Assembly: GCF_046630445.1 (NCBI RefSeq)
Contig: NC_092342.1
Coordinates: 83,335,001-83,399,000, forward strand
Direction: 5' to 3'
DNA length: 64,000 nt
Origin: Rutidosis leptorrhynchoides
Lineage: Eukaryota; Streptophyta; Magnoliopsida; Asterales; Asteraceae
The position numbers and the translations under genes are program-made. Under the pieces are notes generated by a model. The model searched no databases and was not told the origin of the DNA. It saw only the letters and a list, made by a program, of their open reading frames with translations. Below, in pieces: positions 63,284 through 64,000 of this stretch; position 1 is the first letter of the stretch, and every line of letters begins with the position of its first letter.

Positions 63284-64000
63284 TCATATCATATAATTAT
63301 ATAAAATATGTATATGTATATGTATATGTATATTTATATTCTATTTATTATATAATATATCCATCTTTTAAACTTTGAAACACACAAAATTATAAAGATG
63401 ACCATAAAGACCAAAGTCAAAGCAGACCTACAGATATCTGATAAGTACTACGGATTCTCAAACAACTTTCAAGAAGTTAGTAAATAATTTACTCTAGTAG
63501 CAGTTTTTTTTTTTTTTTTTTTTTTTTTTTCGAAAAAAAAAAATTAATTTAATATAGTTATCAACAAAGTTTCAGTTAACATAACTAAAAACCAACCTGA
63601 AACCATCGTTTAAAATTTAATTAATCAAAGATGATTCTTCGGAAAAAATTTCAGATCTTCAACTTTTAACCAGGAATTGGATCGGAGTAATTAAAATAAT
63701 CAAAAGAATAAAAAAATATAAATCAGATGAAAAACTGAGGGTTTTACATAATTCCCACTGTTACATCGGATTATCCACGAGATCACTGTTGGATCAAATT
63801 TTGAGAATGAAAAAAAAGATGACGTACAAAAAAGTATATTAAAAAAATACTCCATATTTTATTTTATCTAGCTAGCTAGATCTGAATTGACTGGTTCATC
63901 TAACATCTAATACAACAAAAAAGTAACATAATATGTTAGAATTTTTTAGGTTTGTATGAATTTTTTAGGTATGTATGAATTTTTAGGTTTGTATGATGAG

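Larger units (their letters stand above)
60469..64000. other. Distal region, no gene recognised
   Basis: AT-rich DNA without a convincing frame. The 80-codon minus-strand frame 62034-62276 has no domain. No MADS-domain exon is present on the minus strand. Poly(T)/poly(A) runs occur at 61818-61839 and 63507-63530. Confidence 0.4.

Noticed and set aside
51043..64000. A hidden MADS-domain exon on the minus strand
   Set aside because: Scanned for the conserved MADS start and for an exon ending before the Cys-Met codons; no match found by eye.

Overview
The window is plant nuclear DNA: introns, TTTAGGG-type telomere-like repeats, long nested LTR retrotransposons, MITEs and one MADS-box gene. The LTR sequences and the C-terminus of the MADS protein look like the daisy family (Asteraceae). 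That is recognition from memory, not a database result. About 80% of the window is transposable element sequence and only one host gene is convincing.

Layout. 1-2386: inner end of an LTR cut by the window edge. 2387-19310: a LINE-like segment split by a solo LTR (3360-18436, target duplication ttccg), which is itself split by a 13.1 kb Ty3/gypsy Tekay-type chromovirus, copy 1 (4758-17857). 19311-20670: remnants, including a primer-binding site. 20671-48449: an array of four microsatellite-flanked MITEs (A-D). The first MITE is split by a solo LTR (21105-45744, duplication taaat). That LTR is split by an Athila/Tat-type gag-protease element, called X here (21501-44631). The 5' LTR of X is split by a second Tekay copy (30186-43309, duplication gttag). 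49011-51042: exons 2-8 of an AP1/SQUAMOSA-type MADS-box gene on the minus strand. 51043-64000: upstream DNA, probably its first intron, with a Tourist-like MITE, a hAT-like MITE, a second kind of TA-flanked MITE, a LINE tail and a large hairpin element. No MADS-domain exon is present.

Most unusual content. Both Tekay copies carry two sense-strand ORFs between the 5' LTR and gag: an acidic protein and an F-box protein resembling the plant At2g35280-like family. A second copy of the polypurine tract sits between these ORFs and gag. Element X has gag and protease but no reverse transcriptase, RNase H or integrase; a long open reading frame of unknown function (about 540 residues, acidic then helical) takes their place. 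Copy 1 has one nonsense codon in gag and copy 2 has two in pol, so neither is intact, although LTR identity shows both are young.
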